Shown here in pieces: positions 12,736 through 23,487 of a stretch of DNA of 64,000 nucleotides. Below the pieces are notes generated by a model. The model searched no databases. It was not told the origin of the DNA and worked only from the letters and a program-made list of their open reading frames with translations. The first letter of the stretch is position 1. The number at the start of each line of letters is the position of its first letter. The position numbers and the translations under genes are program-made. The stretch lies in NCBI GenBank assembly GCA_030770545.1, contig CM061103.1, forward strand, positions 248,001-312,000, given 5' to 3'. The DNA is from Macropodus opercularis. Lineage: Eukaryota; Chordata; Actinopteri; Anabantiformes; Osphronemidae.

Positions 12736-15700
12736 TCAGAGAGCCTCCTGATTGGCCGTCAGATACTCCTCTGCTCTCTTGTGAGCTTCCAAAGCCTTGA
12801 TGGTGTAGACGTCCTGTGGCAGTTCTGACTTCCTCCTCATCAGAGCCTTGTCCTTCTTCAGATCCTTCAGACCCTGAAACCAGTCACAAGCGGCAGCGAT
12901 TCAGTCTGAACCACTGAAACTAAATCAAGGGTGACACTGTGAAGCCCAGTTATGAGTGTGACCGGACCCCAGAATCCCTGAGACGGTTCTCCTCTGGTTT
13001 GGGCCTGTCATGTGAATGTAAATGCTGCCTGTCAGTCTCCATGTTGGTGACCTGACACTAACAATCTGTGGTTACAGAACGTTTCAGCCTTTGGAGGGTT
13101 GACCAGTCTTATTATTACTGGTTTACCTCACTGTAAAATGTCAGCAGGCAACAAAAGAAATGTTTCTCATAGAAATTAAAGGAAATGGATATGAACAACT
13201 TTTTGTTCAGTTTCAAGCATTGAACCTGTTCAGACATCAATGTCAATGCAAAACGTTGAACACGGACAAAAACCTTGGACAGATTCTGTTCAGCAACAGG
13301 CTTAAACATCACAAGAGCAAACTTGCTGCCGGTCGATACCACAGTACCTGCGAGGCCTCACTCTCCACCGTCTTCTTCAGCAGCTGAATGTCTTCGGCTG
13401 TTGGAGTCTCAGTTTCCATTGAGTACACGGCCACCGTGCTGTCACTGTACAGCATGTACTGTATAAAGTACACAAGCAAAGGCCAAAGAGGTCAACGGAT
13501 CAGCGCCACTAACAACACAACGATGACTCAACTGACAGGATCTAAAGTCAGTGTTAAGGCTGTTACACATACAGAACTAACTAAATAATGAAATACCTCT
13601 TCCTGTGGCTGCAGTCTGGGACGGAGCTGATGGAGCTTATTGCTCTGAAAGAGAAGGACAGGGCTCCGTTAGAAAGCAAAACAAGAATCTGATTGTGAAA
13701 TGTTCTGCCGTTTGTGGTACTGATCCGTGCAGGCAGGCTCGGTTTGGAGCAGTTGTTCAGCTTTTCCTTTGACGGGCTGAGCCCTAACTGACCCGGTACT
13801 ACTTTCACAAACAGACTGGTGTCAGGCGAGGAGCACACCTGAGGGTTCTGTCTGGCCAGCTCCTCGATCTTGTGCCAGATCTCCTCTCTCTCCTTCAGTT
13901 TATACTTCTCTCTACAGGAAACACAAAACACGCAATCAACGACACGAGGACGTTTTAGCAGTCAGTGAAACGCAGTCGGCTGCGCTGGGTCTTACTTCTG
14001 CTTCTCAGCCTTGTACTGCTGTGTGCAGTCATCAAACAACTTCTGGTTCATCTCCATGAAAAGCTTCAGTGCGTTGTAGATCAGACCATGGATTGTTCTG
14101 AGGAACACGAGGAGCTGATTAGAGGACATCTTGGAAACAAAGCTACATGCGTTTATAAAGCAAAACATTTGATTAGTAACTGAAAATCGGATGATCCTTT
14201 ATTAAAACCACAGAACGGAAATGAAACAAACAGTATTTACAATTATTAATCAATGCTGTGTGAGACAAGCTTTGTTCATGTTTTTGAAAAATAAAGTTCA
14301 AAATAAGAAAAGACCACCTTTTTCTTTTTGTTCTGTTTTAGTCGGGGTGTGTGTGTGTTTTACTTGTTCCAGTGGCTCTTGGAGTTTTTGTAAAGCGCAG
14401 GGAACATGATGGGGAGGATCTTGGCAGCGTTGTCACTAATCAGACTCATGATGTACTCGTTGTTCCAGTAATACAGAGCTCTCTCTGCCACCTGCACATG
14501 ACATTGGTGTCAGCTTTAGTGAACAACACAACAAGGTGAAGAAAACCATTTACACCAAAACAGGGATTTCACATGTTTCTCTCCCACCAAGAACGAATGA
14601 ACCTTCTACCAACTCGACAGTTCAGTTCTGCTCTTAGGTTGTTATAGTAAAACAGATCTCACCTTTTCTTTAACAATAACCTTCATTAAAACCAACTAAA
14701 ACAAAAAAAGGGGCAGCACAGTGGTGTGGTGGGTAGCACGGGGGCCTTTCTGTGTGGAGTTTGCATGTTCTCCCCGTGTCTGCGTGGGTTTACTCCAAAG
14801 ACATGCAGTTAAACTGCGTTCATTGCCCGTAGGTGTGAGTGTGACTGTGATTGTCTGTCTATATGTGTGGCCTGCGATGGACTGGCGATCTGTCCAGGGT
14901 GAACCCTGCCTCTCGCCCATAGCCAGCTGGGATAGGCTCCAGCACGCCCGCGACCCCTTCAGGGAATAAGCGCTGATAAGATGAATGAATGAATAAAACA
15001 AAAAAGCTGAGCTTTTTATTATTAACATCACATACGACCTGAAACACACTGTTTATGCAGCTGTTCAAATCTGAATATACAGTGAAACCTGGCTGGTAAA
15101 ACAGCAGTGGGCTCAGGGTCTGGTTCTGCTCCACTTTTATTTGCGGTTCTGTTCGTGTTACCTGGAAGTGTGGACTGGAAACACACTTTGCGAGCTGTCT
15201 GAACAGGGGCTCTTGGACTTTAACAAACTCCGACGGCTCGATGACATCCAGGATCTCCTCTAGCTCGTTCAGGAACATCACCTCTTTCGGACTGTGAGTC
15301 TTCGGCCAGAACTTCAACAGACCCACTATGACCTGTAGAGGTCACAGCCGACAGTGAATCAGATTCCAACACCTGGACTCTGCTGGTGTGTATTGTTAAC
15401 TGAAATATTTGTACTGTTCCTGCGTGTTCCTGACCAGGGCAGAACCACATCACTATTCAAGGAGGCGCTACTGGGCCAATATGCCTCTTTGCTGTGCTGT
15501 ACACACCTTTAAATCACTTCTGCCCGAGCAATTTTATGGTTATTATGTAATTTAGCTAATAAAGAGAAGATTTTGAAGAAAAGATAATGTTTTTATTTCA
15601 TGTGTTTAGCCTCTATGTTACTATGGAAACAACAATGCCCATCACCAGGAACACCAGCAGCTTACTGGAGGGGTCATGGAAACGGAGAGGACATCCGACT

Positions 15701-18700
15701 CACCGGCTCTGTCAGGCTGCTGTCCTTCTCCAGGAACTGAACCACGCAGTAGGCTAACTGAAGACAGAGAGAGGAACGCGTTAGAGCACCGGCCACGTCA
15801 CCGACACCAGACGGACGGACCGAGCTCTGACCTGAGGGTGGTACACGCTCAGAGACTTGACTTTGTGAAGCGGCAGCAGAACTCTGATTAAAAACATCTT
15901 GTGTTCTTCTTTCAGTGGTAAAGCAAAGCCGTTGATGATACTGAGACGGACAAGAGAAGCCGTTACAGCACAGACAGACCAAAACGCGTCAGACGTTCTG
16001 TGTGCGTGTGTTACCTCCCAAGAATCTCCAACAGCTCAGCGATGCCGTTGTGATGCTCTGTCTCATAGATGAACCTGCACAAGCACAACAGCACTTAAAC
16101 TGGGAAAATGTGTTTTAGCTACTGTATGTATTTGTTGTTTGGGAGGACTTACAGTATGTCCACCCCTCACATTTCTTGTAAATATTTAATATATCTTTTC
16201 ATGTGAAAACAAAGAAATGACACTTTGCTACATTGTAAAGTAGTGAATGTACAGTTTGTATAACAGTGTAAATTTGCTGTGCTCTCAAAACACATGGATT
16301 CACCAGAGCTTCACAGGCTGCCACTGGGATCCTCTTCTACTCCCCCATGACGACATCACGGAGCTGGTGCATGTTAGAGACCTTGTTCTCCTCCACCCTC
16401 CGTTTGAGGATCCCCACAGATGCTCAATAGGGTTTAGGTCTGGAGACGCTTGGCCAGTCCATCACCTTTACCCTCAGTTCCTTTAGCAGAGCAGTGGTCG
16501 TCTTGGAGTGTGTTTGGGGTCGTTATCATGTCACGTCTCCGAAGGGAGGGGATCATGTTCTGCTTCAGTATGTCACAGTACATGTTGGCATTCATGGTTC
16601 CCTCAATGAACTGTAGCTCCCAGTGCCAGCAGCACTCATGCAGCCCCAGACCATGACACTCCCACCACCATGCTTGACTGTAGGGAAGACACACTTTTCT
16701 TTGTACTCCTCACCTGGTTTCCACACACACCTGACACCATCTGAACCAAATAGATGTGTCCTGGTCTCACCCGACCACAGGACATGGTTCCAGTATCCAT
16801 GTCCTTAGTCTGCTTGTCTTCAGCAAACTGTTTGCGGGTTTTCTTGTGCATCGTCTTTAGAAGAGGCTTCCTTCTGGGACGACAGCCCTGCAGACCAGTT
16901 TGATGCAGCGTGTGGCGTATGGTCACACACGACCCCCCACCCTTTAACCTCTGCAGAGATGCTGACAGTGCTCATACGTCTGTCTGAAGGTTGAGTCATG
17001 GTAACTGGATTCTTCTAGTTAGTAGAAACGTTTCCCATCTGTCCAGGAGGCTTCTTCAGTCTGTGGGACGTTGGTGAAGACACTAATTTATCCTCCAGGT
17101 TTCACTTCACACTGTGTAGAATGGGTTGGTTATGTGAACAGAGGGGTGTGAGGGTAGTGAGTAGGTGAATCCTCAACTACCGTGACTCCTCCTCCATTAC
17201 AGGTCGTTAAGTGTCTCCTTTGTGGGGACGTGTGAAGTGGTCTTGATCTTCCTTCATAGTTGAAAGGGCAGCAGGTAGATGGAGACAAATTGTGTCTGAG
17301 GCCTCCCCCCTGTTGAGGGAGGGGCTGTTCACCTGGACATGTAAAGCTTCTCTGACGCCTCGTTCAAACCACCTTCTTCTCTGTCCATGTGAACGTTGTT
17401 GTCTTCAGTGGCCTTTGTCTTTTAGGTGGAGACACACGGCAGATACTGGTCCTGACGTGTTGTTCCTCCTCTGCTGGTTCATCCTCTTGTGTGATGACTG
17501 TTTGGTTTCACCAGTGTCTAGTTCAGAGACTCTTCACTGCATTGAACTGCATTTACTATGTTGCTTCTCTTATGTTTTGTTTCAGCTTCTTTGGTCGACC
17601 ATGGCGACGCCTGTTCTGAGGAGAACCTGTCCTGTTAAACTGCTGTATGGTCTTGGTCACCGTGCTGCAGCTCGGTTTCAGGGTCTTGGCAGTCTTCTTA
17701 TAGCCTAGATCATCTTTATATAGAGTAACAATTCGTTTTCAGATCCTCTGACAGTTCTTTGCCATGAGGTTGAATTTCCAGTGACCAGTATGAGAGAGTT
17801 TATCACACCTGCTCCCCATTCAACCTGAGACCTTGCAATGCAAACAGGTCACATGACACCAGGGGGGGAAGATGGCTAATTGGGTCCAATTTGGACATTT
17901 TGACGTAGGGGTGTCCTCACTTTTGTTGCGAGGGGTTTAGACATTAATGTCTGTGTTTGGAGTTTTTTGAGGGCACAGCAAATTTGCACTGTTATACAAA
18001 CTGTACATTCACTACTTTACATTGTAGCAAAGTGTCATTTCTTTTGTGTCGTCACATGAAAAGAACAAAAAATGTGAGGGGTGGACTCACTTCAGTGACA
18101 CGCTGTATGTGTTCTTAACGTGCTTGTGGTTCTGCTGCTTTCTCAGCGGTTCCTCTGGGTCTGACCTGTAGAAGATGTTGTTGATCTGGCGGCGGATGTA
18201 GGCTCGGAGGCCGAGGAACTTGCCGTAGATCCGGTGCAGGATGGTCTTGAGGAAATCTCTTTCTCTGGGGTCTTCGCTGTCGAACAGCTCCAACAGCTTT
18301 CACAGAACAACACACTGAGTCAGACTCAAGGTTCTGCCTCCTGTTGTAGAACGTATTTGGTTTTTAGAGATCTTACCGAAAGTACAAACTTTTGGTCGAT
18401 GTATTTTTTAGCAATGTTTGGCTGAAAGTCTGGAGACTCTAAGAAGCGGAGGAAGAACTCGTACACCAGCTGTGGACACAAAGACAACTCGGATTATCAC
18501 ACGATTATCACTGTACAGACAGAAGAGCTGTATCGTCACTTTTCAACAGAATGACTAATTTTATTTTATTTATTTTATTATATTTATGTTCAAACGGGTC
18601 TGAATCGTCTATTGGGGGAGAACCACTTCACACAAACACACACGTTCTCATAGCGTACCTGCAGGTGAGGCCAGGCAGCCTCCAGCGTTGGCTCGTCCTC

Positions 18701-21647
18701 CTCAGGATCAAACTCTGCTCCAGTCGGGTTGGAGGATGGAGGAAGGGTCCTGAACAAGTTCACTGAAAACTGAACATAAACAAATATTATTTTATGGCTG
18801 TGTTAATACAAGAGATTCGGTTCATTTGACATTTGTTATCATTGAAAATGAATCACAACATTTGCTGATCAACAAATCTCTGGTACCAAGAGGTCAAACG
18901 AGGAGACCGGGTCCTACTTTAAGCAAGAACTAAGACATCACTGCTTGGTAAAACATATGACTTGAAGGTCTAGGAGGTAGATTCTGACCATGATGACGGC
19001 CTCAGGGTAGATGGACTCGGTCACCACGTCATTGTTGTGTGTGATGTACTCCACCATTTCATTGAGTCCGGCTCTTTTCACCTCCTTGTATTTGAGATCA
19101 CTGAGAGGATCACTAACAAAGTCGAAAAGCACGCAGCACTGACGCAGCTTCTGCACAAACAGCTCCTCACGGTCCAGTGGAGGGGCATCTAAGGAGGAGA
19201 ACCACACAACATGGGTCAGCTGGGACCACTTCTATTTCCTGTGCATGTGATTATCATGGGCAGTGATACAAACACCTGAAACCTCATCAGACTGGCAGAA
19301 CATCTCCTCTTTAAACTAACACTAAGGCAGGATCAGCACGATTCTACCTGCTTCCATTCAAGTCAAATATGACGCTTCGGTTGCACACGGACATGATTCC
19401 TTCCCGACTTGAAAACCCTGCCAGCTGCCTTTGTGTGCCGCTGCCCTTCACGCTGCAGATGTCCTTCAGTCAGACAGATGAATGCAGCTCACAGCGCCAC
19501 TGTTTTCAATTCTACGTTTTCAAAGTTCTAACTGTCAGAAAGTTGATAATTGTGGGTGGAGGTGTCCAGCTGGACTGTGTAATCCTGAAGGTGCTTCTGG
19601 ACCCCCTCGAATATCACACACTTAGACTGAGACTGACTTCTGGCCTGTGATACACCCCCACGACGACCTCCATCGTCACTGTTCCCAACTTCGCGATCAG
19701 AATATTATCATGCTCTTCATTTATTACCTGGTTCAGACAGAACTTGATATCGTCAGAAGGATTGTTTAGCTTGCTTTACCTTTGAGGGCAGGCAGCTTCT
19801 GCAGCTCCCTATTCTTGGTCAGGCTGAAGCGGGATGAACTCTGGCGCCGCTCCTTCTTCACCAGCTGAGGACCTCCGGAGTATTTGATTTTGTTGAGCTG
19901 AGTGGGAGGAGGCGTGCTGTTGCTGGGACGCTTACTGCCACTCTGCTGCTGCTGGGCCTGAATACACGCACACACCTCAAAGTTAGTCTGGGTGTTTAAC
20001 AGAACCTTCTCTCGCCAGGCATTCTGACAGCTGCAATAAAAAACAGTCACTTTAGTCTGACACAGATGATAAACGTCATTTGAACTATGATTTCAATCAT
20101 TGTGGCATTCAAACCATGATCAGAACATTTCAGACACCGTGTACACAAATCATCATCTGCTGTTTTAATGTACATATATATTTTAACCCGAAGGTACCGA
20201 AGTCATTACTTTGTACAATGACATCGTCTCTTACGTCGCCTGTTTAACATTTGAAAGCTCACCTCGTCTGAGTTCTCGGTAGCAGCATCCTTTCCACTGC
20301 TGTTCTTCGAGCTGCTTTTGGCTTTGGTTGTTTCCTGTTTATAGACAATAAAAGTGGAACCAGAATTGATTACAAACACAGATTGGGGTTAGTAAAGATA
20401 TGCCACTAAAAACTGTATATTACTATAGCCAAGAGGTCTCTGAATTAAATCGGTTTAAACATGTAGTTTCATTTTCTTCATTAAATACTGAAGCCAGATG
20501 TTTGTCAAACTACATGTTCTGACTGTTCACAAATTAGTTAATGTTCCTTATTCAATCACGCTCATAATTCACAATTCGCTTTTACTCTCTTATCCGTAGT
20601 TCAGTTTATGTATCATTGGTTTGATTTGTGAGTCAGCACTAATCTATGTCATCAGGTAAACCTGCACTCATGACACCAATATTTGCTCACAATCAAGATG
20701 ATGTTCATCAAGTGACACAGAGCAAAGAGATTTGAACCTGAAAAATGTGAACCTTGTATGTGAGAAACTGGAAGCAATGCTTTTTTCACATTTTCACTTA
20801 AAAAGTGATTTAATATTGACATACAAACAATGTCAGTGTGTTTCACTGAGCCTCTTTGTGTTTCAGCTTGTTGGTCAGAAACTGGACTGAAACAGTGGTT
20901 TTATACTATTCTGAGGTTTTTCACATCCAAATTCGTCAATAAAAGGTTGACAAACTAAAAACCGTCAATGTCAATTAGATGAAAATGTAATGATCTGAAA
21001 GACAAGAAGCTGAACATAAGACAAATTTAATATTTGTATTTTTGAGTTATGTAAAAGTGCAGAAATGTTTCGTTGAACATTAAATGAAATCTAGATTTGA
21101 GCTGCGGACGAGATGTTACTTGTGGATGTTTCTGACGCAGGCAGCCGGTGTCGGTGTTAACCTGGACTCAACAGCTCCACGAAAACACGGTGCTCGGGTC
21201 GCCAGACGTGCAGCAGCAGCAGCGAACCTGAGTTCACGCTGCACAGACTCACTCCCACACGTCGATGAATAAAACCACAAAGCAAGCAGCCCGTTAGCGA
21301 GCAGCCCGCGGTCCGCTGGCGGCTCGCTGTCCTAGCGGAACAACACACGCACCCGGTGGAGAGCCCGCGCGAAAAAGCAGTCGGCGCTGCGGCGACGGCA
21401 CAGACAGCGATTTAAATGCATTAGCGAGTGAGCATCGGGTCGCTCAGCGGTCTGCTAGCGGGCCCTAGCGTGTTAGCTGGTTAGCTTGCTAGCCCATCTC
21501 GGCCAAGCTAGCTCGGTAAAACATCGCGTCTAAACTCTTTATCCGAGCCATTGGCGGCTGCTTTTGAACGGCCCGCTCGCGCTCTGTGTAAATGCTGCAG
21601 TGATGTCACCCTTCGCGCACCTTTTCCTTCTTTGTTTTGTTCGGCAT
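12736..21647 (-). CDS. PPP2R5D: PPP2R5D, PP2A regulatory subunit B56 delta
   Basis: Seventeen exons join in phase into about 601 residues; human B56 delta has 602. Exons: 21621-21647, 20263-20334, 19780-19957, 18989-19188, 18659-18769, 18377-18469, 18166-18296, 16016-16074, 15832-15940, 15704-15757, 15162-15332, 14364-14491, 13996-14097, 13839-13911, 13597-13644, 13348-13458, 12736-12873. The start MPNKTKKEK resembles the human one. The delta-specific N-terminal block (KRPSNSTPPPTQL, KKERRQSSSRF) precedes the HEAT-like B56 core, which begins near REELFVQKLRQC and includes RERDFLKTILHRIYGKF and FRQLAKCVSS. The C-terminal RRKSELPQDVYTIKALEAHK marks delta rather than the other B56 paralogs. The protein directs PP2A to substrates carrying LxxIxE motifs. 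The region after the core differs from mammals (see the separate exon entry). The seventh intron consists almost entirely of a Tc1 element. Confidence 0.96.
13597..13644 (-). CDS. PPP2R5D: PPP2R5D 16-codon exon, possibly alternative
   Basis: This 48-base open segment is flanked by a good minus-strand acceptor (TCTCTTTCAG) and a donor (GAG|GTATTT). It starts and ends in phase 0, so inclusion or skipping keeps the frame. It encodes SNKLHQLRPRLQPQEE. The next exon then starts with YMLYSDSTVAVYSMETE, where human B56 delta has a proline-rich YPMFRAPPPLPP segment before the shared YSMETETPTAED. A YTVYS-like start is closer to what I recall for B56 gamma. The exon fits all splice rules, but whether it is constitutive cannot be told. 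Confidence 0.6.
14706..14998 (+). repeat. Short dispersed repeat, HE1-like teleost type
   Basis: It starts GGGGCAGCACAGTGGTGTGG and continues with the block coding for nothing but well known in fish genomes (TGTGGAGTTTGCATGTTCTC; GCGATGGACTGGCGATCTGT). It ends in GATAAGATGAATGAATGAAT. It lies in the PPP2R5D intron between the 15162-15332 and 14364-14491 exons. I recognise the family by pattern but would not insist on a formal name. Confidence 0.7.
16150..18093 (-). mobile_element. Tc1/mariner element with nested insertion, inactive
   Basis: Terminal inverted repeats of about 130-140 bases bound the element. The left end (from 16150, AGTATGTCCACCCCTCAC) is mirrored by the right end near 18093. 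Between them the minus strand encodes broken pieces of a Tc1 transposase, including RRKPLLKTMHKK and KQFAEDKQTKDMD around 16.8-16.9 kb and LQFIEGTMNANMYCDILKQ near 16.6 kb. About 600 bases at 16978-17583 have no counterpart in a Tc1 element and look like a second repeat inserted into the transposase region. Frameshifts make it non-autonomous. It fills all but about 150 bases of the PPP2R5D intron between exons 18166-18296 and 16016-16074. Confidence 0.88.
16978..17583. mobile_element. Unidentified repeat inserted inside the Tc1 element
   Basis: Homology to the Tc1 transposase stops near CATACGTCT (16978) and resumes at CTTCTTTGGTCGACCATGG (about 17584). The intervening 600 bases contain the segment AGGCTTCTTCAGTCTGTGGG, which resembles a dispersed fish repeat, but no ORF, clear target-site duplication or terminal repeat was identified. 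It must be younger than the Tc1 copy. Confidence 0.5.
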
Positions 21648-21830
21648 CTTGCCTGTGGTTCTCTCCACGGACACTCCGTGATGTTCGGCCACGGGACGCT
21701 GTCACTCGGCTTGTCTCAGCTACCCGCGCCCGCTGCCAGTACGGTCCCTCCGATTGGCTGCTGACGTGTCAATCTGCCTAGCGACGCCTGGGCACTTTTT
21801 CCTGATTGGTTCTGTCAGAGTTCCGAGATG
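21648..21830 (-). promoter_or_regulatory. PPP2R5D: PPP2R5D promoter with two inverted CCAAT boxes
   Basis: Upstream of the PPP2R5D start the plus strand shows ATTGG at 21753-21757 and 21805-21809, which are CCAAT boxes on the coding strand. A CRE-like TGACGTG lies at 21762-21768. The DNA is CpG-rich and lacks an obvious TATA box, as for many housekeeping vertebrate genes. Their use is inferred, not shown. Confidence 0.45.
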
Positions 21831-21909
21831 AGGGCGAGACAGAGTCCAGTCTTCCCCAGCAACACCGCACCTTCGCCCGGTGACTCCCATCAGTGTCGAC
21901 GCTTTCACT

Positions 21910-22915
21910 GGCAGGTAACGTTCACCTTAGCTGTTCCAGGATCAGTTACTCAGGCAGCAGAAGTTACGGCTGATAGGCCACGAGTTCAGCACCGGAGGAT
22001 CCAGTCAGATGCAGGTTGCTAGTTCGACTCTAGTCAAACAGTTTGAGGAAGGAGACGAATGGAACCAAGCAAGAATCATAAAATAGAATAAGTAAGTCTG
22101 TTGATGATTTAGAAGCTTAGAAGTAGTTACTGTGTTGTAACGTCTTAAAGTGAACCAGAAGATCAAACTGACAATGAAAAACAGGTGAGTAGAAAAAATT
22201 AACAAAAACAATAAAATGTGTGTGTGAAGACACAATGGCCAACACAACCTAAGCACAAGATTCCCTGAACCTTGTCACTTCCAACCACAAACCAGCAAAA
22301 TCACTATTAAATGGTTTTCATATGCATTCGAATTCAGCCATGAGTCACTATACGTTTATATATATATATATATATATATAAAATAATATATATATAGTCC
22401 TGTGAAATAGCTTGAGAAACAGAGAAAACTTGGATTTATATAAAATGTGGTGCAGTCCCGACTTGTCTACTGCACAGCATCGTGTTGGTTCTGTTATGCT
22501 GTTTGAAGAAGTTCAACCAATGAAATACACAATGATGATCAAAAGCTCACACATTTTAGCTGTGGATTTCCTCCTTCGCCACTACAGACGCACCTGCGGA
22601 CCTACCTGTCCTGCAGGTGAGCTGCCTCTGAGGCCAAATTTAAGCCACACCACCATGTTTCCACTTTGTCGTGAGCAGAGATCTGCCACGGGAGAAAAGA
22701 AACCAAATGTCTAAGAGCTTAAGAGGAAAACAGCCGATTGGCCGTTGGGTACGGTTCAACTTTAACTGAAAAGTAAGCAAACAAGTAAACCACTTTTACA
22801 GAACACAACCACCCTATAGTACATGGTTCATCTCTGAGAGATGATCAAAACTAAACCAATGATAAAACTTGGACAATTATTAGAACACAAACCTGCATTT
22901 TTTCCTCCACAACCT
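21910..22915. other. Intergenic spacer between PPP2R5D and ZNF318
   Basis: No gene was recognised. It contains a TA dinucleotide run at about 22356-22397. The right edge borders the ZNF318 3' UTR. Confidence 0.5.
22356..22397. repeat. TA dinucleotide microsatellite
   Basis: A run of TA units with one short AAAATAA interruption. Confidence 0.85.
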
Positions 22916-22921
22916 TTTATT
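22916..22921 (-). terminator. ZNF318: Candidate poly(A) signal of ZNF318
   Basis: TTTATT on the plus strand (AATAAA on the minus strand), about 570 bases after the ZNF318 stop codon. Confidence 0.35.
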
Positions 22922-23487
22922 AAAACTGCTTCAAGCTACGAATTTTACAGGATGAGTCGTTTGTTTCCATTATGATCACAGATCAGTGAATCCAAGAGAA
23001 GCTGATCTGCCTTCAACGCTGCTTTCCAACTTGTTGTTAGCAACAATGTTTGTTGGTCGTGAGTAGTAGACTCAGCATTAAAACATCTCACCACCGATTA
23101 ACAAGGGATAAAGAAACTACAATGGAGAACCAGACAAAACAAGCCTACAGGACATTTTCTTCATGAGGACGTGAAAACGAGGAGAGAGTTCATCTGTAGA
23201 AAAGTGACAACCACACAACTAAGGTCAGTTTCACATCTAAGGAAATCAAATAAGTAAACCTCCATTAGCATCACGTTCCAGTCATTTTATAGTTTTACAA
23301 TAAACAGAATTTCCCCTGAAGAAACTTAATGACCTTTTCATACAAACAAGAAAGTTGTTGGTATTTGAATGTGAACAAAAAGAAAACCTGACCCAGGACC
23401 CACAGAGATGAAACCAATACCATGCTCTGAGCAAAGGTTTTTCCACATACAAGTGGTTTTACAGAAACCACCAACTCACTGAAACAT

